Of a DNA stretch of 64,000 nucleotides, positions 25,447 to 34,407 are shown piece after piece. Each line of letters opens with the position of its first letter. Position 1 is the first letter of the stretch. Both the position numbers and the translations under genes were made by a program. Below the pieces are notes generated by a model, which was not told the origin of the DNA, ran no database searches, and saw only the letters and a list, made by a program, of their open reading frames with translations. The DNA is from VRUE01 sp963737575 (GTDB lineage Bacteria; Actinomycetota; Thermoleophilia; Solirubrobacterales; 70-9). The stretch spans positions 1 to 64,000 of the forward strand of contig CAVTTJ010000006.1 of assembly GCA_963737575.1 (NCBI GenBank). Reading direction: 5' to 3'.

Positions 25447-25938
25447 ATGCCGGACGCCCTGACCCACGTCAGCGCCTTCCGCACCGCGGCCGAGCGCCGC
25501 GACCTCGAGGGGCTCCTTGCGACCTTCAGCCCCGACATCGTCATCCGCTCGCCGGTCAGCGCGCGATTGCGCTTCGAGGGGCCCAAGCAGGTGCGGGAGA
25601 TCTTCCGCGTCGTGCTCGACCGCCTCGAAGTGATCGAGTACTACGAGGAGCTCGGCGACGACACCTCCCGCGCCCTCTTCTACCGCGGGCGCCTTGCCGG
25701 CGCCGAGGTCGAAGAGACCCAGCTGATCCGCCTCGCGCCCGACGGGCGGATCCGCGAAATCGTCTTCTTCATCCGGCCCTTCCCCGGCCTTGCCGGGGTC
25801 GCGGCCGGCCTCGCCCCGGCGCTCGCCCGCTCGCGCGGCTTCGGGGCCGTGCGGATCGCAGTCATGGCGGTCTTCGGCTCGGCGCTGCGTCTCGCTATCT
25901 CGCTCGCCGATCGGGTCGGCGTTCGGCTGATTGGCTAG
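25447..25938 (+). CDS. NTF2-like (SnoaL-type) protein
   Basis: A 163-residue NTF2-fold protein. It begins with the helix HVSAFRTAAERRDLEGLLA, then FSPDIVIRSPVSARLRFEG, the usual entry of SnoaL-like pockets. ETQLIRLAPDGRIREIVFFIRP is the last long strand pair. A C-terminal helix follows. Catalytic Asp/His pairs are not identifiable. It probably acts with the SDR just upstream (14-base gap). It overlaps the convergent glycine-rich gene by four bases. Confidence 0.8.
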   Translation: MPDALTHVSAFRTAAERRDLEGLLATFSPDIVIRSPVSARLRFEGPKQVREIFRVVLDRLEVIEYYEELGDDTSRALFYRGRLAGAEVEETQLIRLAPDGRIREIVFFIRPFPGLAGVAAGLAPALARSRGFGAVRIAVMAVFGSALRLAISLADRVGVRLIG

Positions 25939-27131
25939 TCGCGCTTGACGCGCTTGACGAGCTTGACCTTCCGCTCCTTGGTCAGCGGGTCGCCTTCTGT
26001 CGGGGTGTAGGTGATCTGGCCGGTGACCGTCACCTTGCCGCTACGGGAGAGTCGGCGCTTCGCCCTTCCTCGGGCCCGGATCGTGAGCTTCGAGCCACCG
26101 GTCGCGGCGACAGCCTGAGCAGCAATCCCGCTGCCGGCAAGCGACACCGCGCCGGGCCCGGGTACCTCGACCGTGAGCGTCGCCGTGCCCCTGCGCTTGT
26201 TCCGCTTCAACTGGCCGAAGCTGAAATCGTTCGGGGGCTTGGGCGTCGAGAGTTCGATTCTGGCCACGCCCGTGGCGTCGGTGGTTATCAGGAGATTGCC
26301 CGCGGCTGAGGGTGCCGCGAAGCTCGACCCGCCGCCCCCGCCGCCGGCCGAGCATCCGTTGGCGGACCCGCCGGCGCCGCCGCCGAAATAACCGCCGCCC
26401 CCACCGCCGCCGACCTCGCTGTTGGATCCGCCCATCCCCGCTTCTCCGCCCCTGGCGAGCACTCCACCTTCGCCGTCCGGAGCGTCTGATTTTCCTCCGG
26501 TCCCACCGGGTCCCCCGGCTGCCTGATTGCCCGCGATCCCGCCACCGCCGGGGGTGGTGCCGCTGCATCCGATCAACTGCCCGGCCTGGCCGTCCTCGCC
26601 GCCGCTTCCACCTTCGCCGCCGCTGGTCTGTTCGTTCCGGCCCTGGTCCCCGCCCCCACCGCCGCCGGCGGCGACGACCAACCTCGAGCCGAGGGTGTCG
26701 GGTGCGCCGGTGCACGTCGTTGCCGCCTGGGAGCAGGTTCTGATGTCGGTGGCGCCCCCGCCCCCACCGCCCGCGGTCATGAAGCCGCCGAACCTGGAAG
26801 CCCCCCCTCCATTGAAGCCGCCGGCTCCTCCCGCCGCGCCGTCGTGCCCGGTGCCGCCGACCTCGATGAACAGCACCTGGCCCGGGGTGACGGCGAGATC
26901 GCCCTCGAGTCGGGCTCCAGGGCCGCCCGATCCGCCGATGTTCCCGGGGTCATCGGACCCGCGCCCGCCCGTTGCGCCGACCGCGACGTAGTGAAGCGAG
27001 GTGACACCGGCGGGCACGGTGTACGTCTGCTCCCCGCCTGTGAAGTCGAAGGTCCGGGTGGCCGCCGCCGCCGGTGGCACGAAGGCGAGCGAGGCCAGGC
27101 CGACGAGGCCGATCGCCGCTCCGATCCGCAT
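25935..27131 (-). CDS. secreted glycine-rich protein with polybasic tail
   Basis: A 398-residue exported protein. After the signal peptide (1-23), FDFTGGEQTYTVPAGVTSLHYVAVGA opens a domain like the glycine-rich extracellular domain of ALK/LTK and many bacterial proteins. Poly-Gly turns follow (GGGGGGATDIR, GGEGGSGGEDG, VGGGGGGGYFGGG) with paired cysteines (TCSQAATTCTG, GCSG, GCSAGGG). Residues about 300-385 form a beta-domain (FGQLKRNKRRGTATLTVEVPG). The end KERKVKLVKRVKRD is strongly basic. No enzyme motif is seen. ATG 27131 starts the signal peptide. Confidence 0.82.
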   Translation of the reverse strand: MRIGAAIGLVGLASLAFVPPAAAATRTFDFTGGEQTYTVPAGVTSLHYVAVGATGGRGSDDPGNIGGSGGPGARLEGDLAVTPGQVLFIEVGGTGHDGAAGGAGGFNGGGASRFGGFMTAGGGGGGATDIRTCSQAATTCTGAPDTLGSRLVVAAGGGGGGDQGRNEQTSGGEGGSGGEDGQAGQLIGCSGTTPGGGGIAGNQAAGGPGGTGGKSDAPDGEGGVLARGGEAGMGGSNSEVGGGGGGGYFGGGAGGSANGCSAGGGGGGSSFAAPSAAGNLLITTDATGVARIELSTPKPPNDFSFGQLKRNKRRGTATLTVEVPGPGAVSLAGSGIAAQAVAATGGSKLTIRARGRAKRRLSRSGKVTVTGQITYTPTEGDPLTKERKVKLVKRVKRD

Positions 27132-27133
27132 GT

Positions 27134-28240
27134 CTAGTTGAACTCGATCACGCTGCGGATCCCGTCCTGGGCCTCCATCAGCTCAAAGCCCCGGTTGACC
27201 TCGTCGAGCGAGATCCGGTGCGAGATGAACGGCTCGACGTCGATCTCACCGGCCAGCGAGCGGTCGATCAGCTCCGGGACCTGATCGCGGCCCTTGACGC
27301 CGCCGAACGAGGAGCCGGCGACGCGGCGGCCGGTGATCAGGAAGCGGGGGACGATGTCGAGCGTCTCGCCCTTGCCGGCGACGCCGGCGACGGTGCACTG
27401 GCCCCATGCCATCCGTGCCGCTTCGACCGCCTGGCGCATGACGGCGACGTTTCCGGTCGCCTCGAAGGTGTAGTCGGCGCCGAAGCCGTCGGTCATCTCG
27501 AGGATCTGGTCGACGGCGCCGTCGCCGCCGGTGATCAGGTCGGTCGCACCCTGGCCGCGGGCGAGCTCGAGCCGGTCGTCGGAGAGGTCGACGCAGACGA
27601 TCCGCTCGGCGCCCTGCAGGCGGCAGCCGGCGACCGCGCCGAGGCCGACCATGCCGGCTCCGAAGATGACGCAGGTGGTGCCCGGCTGCACCTTTGCGGT
27701 GTTGATCGCCGCCCCGAGGCCGGTCGAGAGGCCGCAGGCGAAGAGGCAGGCATGCTCGAACGGTGCGTCCGGGTTGATCTTGGCCAGGGCGATCTCCGGC
27801 ATCACCGTGTACTCGGCGAACGTCGAGCAGCCCATGAAGTGCCGGATGCCGTCGCCGTCGCGGGAGAGCCGGGTCGTCCCATCGGGCAGGTGGCCCTTGT
27901 TCTGCTCCTCGCGGATCGCCAGGCAGAGGTTGGTCCGCGGGTCGAGGCAGTGGATGCACTCGCGGCACTGCGGAGAGAAAAGCGTGACGACGTGGTCCCC
28001 GGGCGAGAGCGAGCCGACATCGGGGCCGACCTGCTCGACGACGCCCGCCCCCTCGTGGCCGAGCACCGTCGGCGCGTACCCGGACGGGTCGGCCCCCGAG
28101 GCGGTGTAGAGGTCGGTGTGACAGACGCCGCAGGCCGCGAGCCTGACCAGAACCTCGCCCGCCTGTGGCTCGGCGAGGTCGACCTCCTGCACGGCGAGCG
28201 GCTCCCCGAACTCCTCCAGGACCGCCGCGCGCATCTTCAT
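27134..28240 (-). CDS. zinc-dependent class III-type alcohol dehydrogenase
   Basis: A 368-residue medium-chain dehydrogenase of the class III type. The catalytic zinc ligands are Cys in CGVCHTD (about 38) and His in LGHEGAGVVE. The structural zinc loop SPQCRECIHCLDPRTNLC has four Cys. The NAD-binding glycine run is FGAGMVGLGAV, and ISTGLGAAINTAKV-type spacing matches formaldehyde (thiol-adduct) dehydrogenases. It should oxidise S-hydroxymethyl-thiol to S-formyl-thiol; whether the thiol is glutathione, mycothiol or another cannot be told. The gene directly follows the formate dehydrogenase gene (18-base gap). Confidence 0.88.
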   Translation of the reverse strand: MKMRAAVLEEFGEPLAVQEVDLAEPQAGEVLVRLAACGVCHTDLYTASGADPSGYAPTVLGHEGAGVVEQVGPDVGSLSPGDHVVTLFSPQCRECIHCLDPRTNLCLAIREEQNKGHLPDGTTRLSRDGDGIRHFMGCSTFAEYTVMPEIALAKINPDAPFEHACLFACGLSTGLGAAINTAKVQPGTTCVIFGAGMVGLGAVAGCRLQGAERIVCVDLSDDRLELARGQGATDLITGGDGAVDQILEMTDGFGADYTFEATGNVAVMRQAVEAARMAWGQCTVAGVAGKGETLDIVPRFLITGRRVAGSSFGGVKGRDQVPELIDRSLAGEIDVEPFISHRISLDEVNRGFELMEAQDGIRSVIEFN

Positions 28241-28259
28241 CGTCCGCCGCCCACCCCGA

Positions 28260-29462
28260 TCACTCGCTGGTGAACTTGGCGGCCTCCTCGTGGCCGCCGG
28301 TCGCGTCGCCCTCGCTGTAGGAGTGGGCCCCTGCCCCGGCCAGTTTGCCGCCGTCGACGATCAGGTATTCCTCGCGGATCGGGCGCCCCTCGAGGAAGCA
28401 CTCGAGGATCTCGCGCGTCCCCGCCGCGTAGCGCGCCTGGGCGGAGAGGCTCGTCCCCGAGATGTGCGGGGTCATCCCGTGGTGGGGCATCGAGCGCCAG
28501 GGATGGTCGCGCGGCGCGGGCTGCGGGAACCAGACGTCGCCGGCGTAGCCGGCGAGCTGGCCGCTCTCGCAGGCGGCGGCGACGGCGTCGCGGTCGCAGA
28601 TCTTGCCGCGGGCGGTGTTGATCAGGTACGCGCCGCGTTTCATCTTCCCGAGCAGCTCGGCATCGAACAGGTTCTCGGTCTCGGGGTGAAGCGGGGCGTT
28701 GATCGTCACCACGTCGCAGGCTTCGACCAGCGACTCGACGGTCGGGTGGAACGAGGCTTCCAGCTCCGCCTCGACCTCGTCCGGGAGGCGGTGGCGCTCG
28801 GTGTAGTGGAGGCCGACCTCGAACGGCGCCAATCGCCGCAGTACCGCCGACCCGATCCTGCCGGCGCCGAAGGTGCCGACCTGCATCCCCTCGAGGTCGT
28901 AGGACCGTGAGGCGCAGTCGGCGATATTCCAGCCGCCATCGACGACGACCCCGTAGGAGGGGATGTAGTTTCGGACCAGCGCCAGGATCATCATCACGAC
29001 GTGCTCGGCGACGCTGATGCTGTTCGAGTAGGTCACCTCGGCGACGGTCAGCCCGTGGTCGATCGCCGCCTGGAGGTCGACGTGGTCCGACCCGATGCCG
29101 GCGGTGAGCGCCAGCTTCAGGTCCGGTGCATTGGCGATCCGCTCGGCGGTCAGGTAGGCGGGCCAGAACGGCTGCGAGATTACGACGTCGGCGTCCCCAA
29201 GCTCGCGCTCGAACACCGAGTCCGGACCGTCCTTGTCAGAGGTGACGACGAGTTCATGGCCGCCCGCCTCGAGGAACTCCCTCAGCCCCAGCTCGCCGGA
29301 GACGCAGCCGAGCAGCTCTCCCGGCGTGAACCCGATCGCCTTCGGCGTCGGCGTGGTCTGGCCACGGTGGTAGCCCTCGATCGTCGGCACCGCGTCGCGC
29401 GCGTATGTCGGCGGGTACCCGTCGATCGGATCGTCATATAGGACGCAGAGGACCTTCGCCAT
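28260..29462 (-). CDS. fdh: NAD-dependent formate dehydrogenase
   Basis: A 400-residue D-2-hydroxyacid-dehydrogenase-fold enzyme that closely follows the known Pseudomonas/Mycobacterium FDH pattern. ISQPFWPAYLTAERI holds the formate site. LALTAGIGSDHVDLQAAID and YSNSISVAEHVVMMILALVRN are almost invariant. GAGRIGSAVLRRLAPF binds NAD, with the catalytic Arg in INTARGKICDRDAV and the His in MTPHISGTSLSAQARYAAGT. It oxidises formate to CO2 and makes NADH. GAGAGGAT precedes ATG 29462. It is probably co-transcribed with the downstream class III dehydrogenase. Confidence 0.96.
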   Translation of the reverse strand: MAKVLCVLYDDPIDGYPPTYARDAVPTIEGYHRGQTTPTPKAIGFTPGELLGCVSGELGLREFLEAGGHELVVTSDKDGPDSVFERELGDADVVISQPFWPAYLTAERIANAPDLKLALTAGIGSDHVDLQAAIDHGLTVAEVTYSNSISVAEHVVMMILALVRNYIPSYGVVVDGGWNIADCASRSYDLEGMQVGTFGAGRIGSAVLRRLAPFEVGLHYTERHRLPDEVEAELEASFHPTVESLVEACDVVTINAPLHPETENLFDAELLGKMKRGAYLINTARGKICDRDAVAAACESGQLAGYAGDVWFPQPAPRDHPWRSMPHHGMTPHISGTSLSAQARYAAGTREILECFLEGRPIREEYLIVDGGKLAGAGAHSYSEGDATGGHEEAAKFTSE

Positions 29463-29524
29463 TCGCGTCCATCCTCTCGCAGGCGCGATCCGAAGGTCAA
29501 GTTACGGATAGGCTGCCATTTCGC

Positions 29525-31357
29525 TTGAAGCTCGTCCGCCTCGTCCTACTCGTTCTCCTCGTTGCCTGCGTCTTCCCCGCCGGGGCGTCGGCCCTCGAAC
29601 TCGAGGTCAACACGCTGAATGACCCCGGGGACGGCAGTTGCTTCTACCCGGAAGAAGAATGCTCGCTCCGAGGCGCGATCTACGCGGCCGACGCCAGCGA
29701 GGAACCGGACACGATCACCTTCGAAGTGGCGGGGACGATCAAGCCCGAATCGCCGCTGCCGGAACTCGAAGGGTCGACCACGCTCGACGCGACGACCGCC
29801 CCCGGCTGGGAAGGCTCTCCCGTCGTCTACCTCGACGGGAGCGAAGCCGAATTCGAGGGGGGGACCTGGGGAATTCGGGTCAGGGAAAACTCCACCGCGA
29901 ATGTCTACGGGCTGGCGATCGGCGAATTCGGCCTCGGCATCTACTTCGAACCCGGGTCCTCCGGCCAGGCGTGCGGGAACTACGTCGGCACCGACATCAC
30001 CGGCACCCAGGCGCGGCCCAACTTCGACGGCATCTGGGTCGACGAAGGGGCGCGTTTCGTCCGGGTCGGGCGCCAGTGCGGGGAAATCGGCGGCAACCTC
30101 GTCTCGGGCAATACCGAGTGGGGGATCGTCGCCGCCGGCGAGGAACTCGAAATCGACCAGAACCTCGTCGGCACAGATCGGTCGGGGGAAGCTCCTCTTC
30201 CCAACGGCCCCGACCCCGAAGAAGTCGAGGCCGAGGGCGGCGGCATCCGCGTCGGCCCGCACGCGGTCGAAGTGACGGTCGGCGGGATCGACGATCTGGC
30301 CCCGCCCCACAACGTGGTCGCATTCAACCGTGGCCCCGGCGTGCTGGTCCAGAAAGGGGCCATGTTCGCGACCGTCCGCGAGAACTCGATCTTCGCCAAC
30401 GAGGGACTCGGGATCGAAAGCCCGGGCGCATCGGTGACCGCGGAGATCGCGAGCGTCGGGAAAATCATCGAAGGGACGGCGACGGTCACCGGCACCGTCC
30501 ACGGGCTCCCGAACCGCGGTTACGACCTCGAATTCTTCAGCAGCGAAGAGTGCGACCCGTCCGGGTTCGGCGAGGGTCGCCACCTCGTCGGCAGCATCGG
30601 CGACGAAGTCGAAACCGACGCCTCGGGCTCGTTCGACTTCACCGCGACACTGCTGGCGCTGGTCCTGCCCGGGGCCCACTTCATCACCCTGACCGCGACC
30701 GATGTCCCCAGGACCTCGACCTCCGAGTTCTCGAACTGCGTCGCTGCGACCTCTGGGCCCGAAGAAGGGGAGAAACAGCCCCCACCCCCGCCGCCTCCTC
30801 CACCGCCGCCCCCGCCACCGGTTCCGGTCAACGGCCAGAGCGTCACGGTCGCGCCGAAATCCGGGCGGGTATTCGTCAAAGTCCCAGGCTCGACCAGGTT
30901 CGTCCCGCTCGAGTCGCTGGCATCGATCCCGGTCGGTTCGATCATCGACGCGACCAACGGCCGCGTCACCCTGACCTCGGTCGACGCCAACGGGGTCACA
31001 CAGAGCGCCGACTTCTACGAAGGCCGCTTCCAGGTGCAGCAGGCCCGGGGCGGCACCTTGGTGACGCTGCGTCTGCGCGGCGGCGACTTCAGCTCCTGTC
31101 CGACGGCGGGCTCGAGCGCCCATGCCGCGAAGCGCTCCGGGCGCAGGCTCTGGGGCTCGGGGAGCGGGCGCTTCCGCACCCAGGGCAACTTCGGCTCGGC
31201 CTCGGTGATCGGCACGATCTGGCTGACCGCGGACCAGTGCAGGGGGACCTTCTTCAAGGTCAGGCGGGGCGTCGTGACGATCACCGATTTCGTCGCCGAC
31301 AGGACCCTCTCGCTGCCGGCCGGGAAGAGCTACCTGGCGAAAAAACAGCAGCCCTGA
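29525..31357 (+). CDS. secreted CSLREA-domain protein with poly-Pro linker
   Basis: A 610-residue exported protein. A signal peptide (VRLVLLVLLVACVFPAGASA) leads to VNTLNDPGDGSCFYPEEECSLRGAIYAAD, the CSLREA entry motif that precedes a parallel beta-helix. The helix continues with NVYGLAIGEFGLGIYF, GGNLVSGNTEWGIVA and TVRENSIFANEGLGIE. A beta-sandwich follows, then a run of 14 Pro (bases about 30780-30822). Residues about 440-610 form a FecR-like domain (GRVFVKVPGSTRFVPLE, RVTLTSVDANG). The TTG start at 29525 is the best guess; CTG 29512 is possible. Function unknown. Confidence 0.8.
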   Translation: MKLVRLVLLVLLVACVFPAGASALELEVNTLNDPGDGSCFYPEEECSLRGAIYAADASEEPDTITFEVAGTIKPESPLPELEGSTTLDATTAPGWEGSPVVYLDGSEAEFEGGTWGIRVRENSTANVYGLAIGEFGLGIYFEPGSSGQACGNYVGTDITGTQARPNFDGIWVDEGARFVRVGRQCGEIGGNLVSGNTEWGIVAAGEELEIDQNLVGTDRSGEAPLPNGPDPEEVEAEGGGIRVGPHAVEVTVGGIDDLAPPHNVVAFNRGPGVLVQKGAMFATVRENSIFANEGLGIESPGASVTAEIASVGKIIEGTATVTGTVHGLPNRGYDLEFFSSEECDPSGFGEGRHLVGSIGDEVETDASGSFDFTATLLALVLPGAHFITLTATDVPRTSTSEFSNCVAATSGPEEGEKQPPPPPPPPPPPPPPVPVNGQSVTVAPKSGRVFVKVPGSTRFVPLESLASIPVGSIIDATNGRVTLTSVDANGVTQSADFYEGRFQVQQARGGTLVTLRLRGGDFSSCPTAGSSAHAAKRSGRRLWGSGSGRFRTQGNFGSASVIGTIWLTADQCRGTFFKVRRGVVTITDFVADRTLSLPAGKSYLAKKQQP

Positions 31358-31464
31358 CGCCCGCGCGCCGGGCATTTGCGTCCAGGAACGGCGCCAAACC
31401 TAAAGGATTTCTGACCGTATGCCGAAAACTCGGTACGGTCCGGACCGCCCCGCCGCCCACCAGC

Positions 31465-33045
31465 ATGGCCATCCCCCAGTCGACAGCGAGCGCGAAGAGG
31501 CCGAAGGGCCACCGCAAGAAGCATCGGCACGTCTGGAAGGACAAGCACTACCGCTGGGTCGAAACACCCGACGGCGACTGGCGGGTCCAGGGCTACATCG
31601 TCCGCCACAAACACAAGCCGCCGCGCAACCACTACCGCGGCCCGGGCCCGAAACCGAAAAAGAAGACCAGGATCGCCCCGGTCGTCGTCAACGCCGACCC
31701 GCGCCCGGCAGGCGCCTACCAGGGCCCGTTCGGCCGCGACCAGGCGGTTCGCCTGCTCGACCGGGCGGGCTTCGGCGCGGTCCCGGGCCAGGCTGAGCAA
31801 CTGGCCTCGCTGGGCCTGGTCGGCGCGGTCCAGTCGCTCACCAGGCCAAGTGGCTCGGCGACGCTGACCGGGCCGGCACCGGTCGACGACCAGGGCGAAC
31901 CGATCGCCCCCGCCGACGCCTGGGGCCACGATCACCTCTGGTGGCTCGACCGCATGATCCGGACCGACCAGCCGCTGGTCGAGCGGATGGCCCTGGTCCT
32001 CCACGATTGGTTCGCGACCTCGAACGCGAGCGTCTCCACCGCCCAGCAGATGATCGACCAGTCGAACCTCTTTCGCTCGGCCTGCTTCGGGTCGTTCCTC
32101 GACCTCTTCCAGGCGGTGACGGTCGACCCGGCGATGCTGCAGTGGTTGAACGGCAACGAAAACCACAAGCAGGCCCCGAACGAGAACTACGGCCGCGAGA
32201 TGATGGAGCTGTTCTCGCTCGGCGCCGACCGCGGCGCCTACACCGAGGACGACATCCGCGAACAGGCCCGCTCGCTGACCGGGTGGCGCAACGACTACGG
32301 GGAACTCGGCGCCTACAACTTCCGCTTCGACCCCAAACGCCACGACCAGGGGACGAAGACGGTCTTCGGCCGCAGCGGCAACTGGGAATGGCGCGACGCC
32401 TGCCGGCTCTGCGTCGAGAACCCGCTGCACCCCTCGTTCTTCGTCGAGAAGCTCTGGAGCTACTTCGTCCCGCAGCCGCCGTCCGACGCAACCAGGGACA
32501 CGTTGATCGCCACCTACCAGGCCTCGGCGTGGGCGATCCGCCCGGTGCTCGAGGAAATCCTGTTGAGCCCCGACGTCTACCAGGGGCCGCCGATGGTCAA
32601 ACCGCCGGTCGTCCACCTCGCCGGGATGCTCCGCTCGCTCCACCGCGGTATCGACACCGAAGCCTGGACCTGGCTCTGCGACCAGGCCGGCCAGCTGCTG
32701 TTCTGGCCACCGAACGTCTCCGGCTGGGACGACACCCGCTGGCTCGATACCTCGCGGATGCGCGCCCGCTGGAACATGGTCGACTACGCACTCGACGGCA
32801 CCTCGGTCGACGTCTGGGGCTCCCCCTACAGCAGCACCGAGACTCCCGACGAAGCTCTGGCGAGGGCGCTGCAGTCATGGGGGGGGCCGACACTTCGCGA
32901 CGAACACCGCGCCGAGCTCCTCGACTTCGGCCGCCGGGTCGAGTCGCTCGTGGAATTCGACTGGCAGGGTGGCCCCTATCGGGCGATGCGCCAGAACGCG
33001 CTCCTACAGCTGATCGGGATCAGCCCCGACGTGATCCTGCAATGA
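31465..33045 (+). CDS. DUF1800 family protein
   Basis: A 526-residue DUF1800 protein. The N-terminal 70 residues are Lys/His/Arg-rich (KRPKGHRKKHRHVWKDKHYR). The family core starts at DQAVRLLDRAGFGAVPGQAE and shows QMIDQSNLFRSACFGSFLDL, NENYGREMMELFSLG, then DDIREQARSLTGWR, VENPLHPSFFVEKLWSYFV and PPNVSGWDDTRWLDTSRM. DUF1800 genes are nearly always followed, as here (12-base gap), by a DUF1501 gene. No signal peptide is obvious, so it may leave with its Tat partner. Biochemical role undescribed to my knowledge. Confidence 0.9.
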   Translation: MAIPQSTASAKRPKGHRKKHRHVWKDKHYRWVETPDGDWRVQGYIVRHKHKPPRNHYRGPGPKPKKKTRIAPVVVNADPRPAGAYQGPFGRDQAVRLLDRAGFGAVPGQAEQLASLGLVGAVQSLTRPSGSATLTGPAPVDDQGEPIAPADAWGHDHLWWLDRMIRTDQPLVERMALVLHDWFATSNASVSTAQQMIDQSNLFRSACFGSFLDLFQAVTVDPAMLQWLNGNENHKQAPNENYGREMMELFSLGADRGAYTEDDIREQARSLTGWRNDYGELGAYNFRFDPKRHDQGTKTVFGRSGNWEWRDACRLCVENPLHPSFFVEKLWSYFVPQPPSDATRDTLIATYQASAWAIRPVLEEILLSPDVYQGPPMVKPPVVHLAGMLRSLHRGIDTEAWTWLCDQAGQLLFWPPNVSGWDDTRWLDTSRMRARWNMVDYALDGTSVDVWGSPYSSTETPDEALARALQSWGGPTLRDEHRAELLDFGRRVESLVEFDWQGGPYRAMRQNALLQLIGISPDVILQ

Positions 33046-33057
33046 GGAAAGGCTGAG

Positions 33058-34407
33058 ATGCACAACTGCTGCAACAACTACACCCGCTCCCAGCTCCTGC
33101 GCTCGGCCGCCGCCGAGGCGGGGAAGGGCCTGCCGGCGATCGAGCCGGGCATGCCGACACCTGCCGGGACCGGCCTTTCTCGCCGCAGCTTCCTCTCCTG
33201 GAGCGCCGGGCTCGCGCTCTCCGTCTACGGCGCCTCGAAGATCCCGATCGCGGCCTTCGAGGATGGGATCGCCCAGGCGGCGCAGAGCGACAAAATCCTC
33301 ATCTCGGTCTTCTTCGACGGCGGCATCGACGCGCTCAGCGTCCTCGCCCCTGTCGGCGACCCGCGCTACTCGCAGCTGCGGCCGAATCTCGCGCTCTCGC
33401 CCGAAGCGGGGACCGAATTCACCGAGGACAACCGGCTGCGCTGGCACCCGGCTGCGGAACCGCTCTCGACCCTCCACTCCGAGGGCAAGGTCAGCGTCTT
33501 CCCGGCGATCGGGTACGAACACCCCGACCAGTCGCACTTCACCTCGCGCCACTACTACGAGATCGGCGAGCTCGACGTCAGCTACCACACCGGTTGGCTC
33601 GGTCGCTACGTCGACCTGGTCGGGACCGACGACAACCCGCTTCAGGGCCTCTCGATGGACGGCACCCTCTCGCCGATGCTGGCGACCGCCGACAAGCCGG
33701 TCGCGGCGATCGACAGCGTCGACGGCTACGACCTCTGGTCCCCGGTCGGCGATCCGGTCTCCGAAGAGATGTTCCGAAGCTTCTCCAAGTTCGGGTCGCT
33801 GCCGGTCGACTCCCCCGGCCTCGGCCAGGTGCGCCGGGCGACGACCCAGACCGAGAAGCTGCGCCAGGACCTCGGCGGGGTCGGCGCCTTCACCAGCCCG
33901 GTGACCTATCCCGAAACGAACTTCGCCCACATGCTCGCCGGGCTTGCCGCCTACATCGGGTTCGGGCTGCCGCTCAACGTGGTGACGATCAGCGCTGCCG
34001 GCGGCTACGACACCCATGCGGACGAGGCCACCGACCTCGACCGCAACCTGCGCGAGACCTGCGAGGGGCTGCTCGCCTTCCAGCGCGACCTCGAAGCCCG
34101 CGGCCTCGAGGACCGGGTCCTGGTCGAGATGTGGAGTGAGTTCGGCCGCCGGCCGGAGGAGAACGGCTCGGGCGGAACCGACCATGGCGCCGCCGGCGTC
34201 GCATTCGTGGTCGGGTCGAAAGCGAAGGGCGAAATGGTCGGCGAATTTCCCGGCCTCGCGACCCTCGACCCGCAGGAAAACCTACGCTCGACGAGCGACT
34301 TCCGGGCGATGTACTGCTCGCTGCTCGAGCAGTGGCTCGGGCAGGACGCGGGCCCGATCATCCCCGGCGCCTCCGGTTTCGCTCGGCCGGCGCTGGTGAA
34401 GGCGTGA
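33058..34407 (+). CDS. DUF1501 family protein with Tat signal
   Basis: A 449-residue DUF1501 protein. The twin-arginine motif SRRSFLSWSAGLALSVYG (about 41-58) directs Tat export. The core has LISVFFDGGIDALSVLAPVGD, HPDQSHFTSRHYYEIGELD, ISAAGGYDTHADE, VEMWSEFGRRPEENGSGGTD and HGAAGVAFVVGS, which is the alkaline-phosphatase/sulfatase-like metal fold pattern (D-G-G-x-D early; D-T-H and D-H-G late). Catalytic activity is not established. It pairs with the upstream DUF1800 protein, and its stop overlaps the start of the blue-copper protein. Confidence 0.92.
   Translation: MHNCCNNYTRSQLLRSAAAEAGKGLPAIEPGMPTPAGTGLSRRSFLSWSAGLALSVYGASKIPIAAFEDGIAQAAQSDKILISVFFDGGIDALSVLAPVGDPRYSQLRPNLALSPEAGTEFTEDNRLRWHPAAEPLSTLHSEGKVSVFPAIGYEHPDQSHFTSRHYYEIGELDVSYHTGWLGRYVDLVGTDDNPLQGLSMDGTLSPMLATADKPVAAIDSVDGYDLWSPVGDPVSEEMFRSFSKFGSLPVDSPGLGQVRRATTQTEKLRQDLGGVGAFTSPVTYPETNFAHMLAGLAAYIGFGLPLNVVTISAAGGYDTHADEATDLDRNLRETCEGLLAFQRDLEARGLEDRVLVEMWSEFGRRPEENGSGGTDHGAAGVAFVVGSKAKGEMVGEFPGLATLDPQENLRSTSDFRAMYCSLLEQWLGQDAGPIIPGASGFARPALVKA

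Noticed and set aside
26288..26991. Glycine-codon repeats as a PE_PGRS gene
   Set aside because: No PE domain; a signal peptide and an ALK-like opening fit better.
29546..31375. Very long antisense open frames (for example opposite the CSLREA, A and B genes)
   Set aside because: They are typical of GC-rich third positions opposite real genes; they have low-complexity Arg/Gly/Asp composition, no ribosome sites and no domains.
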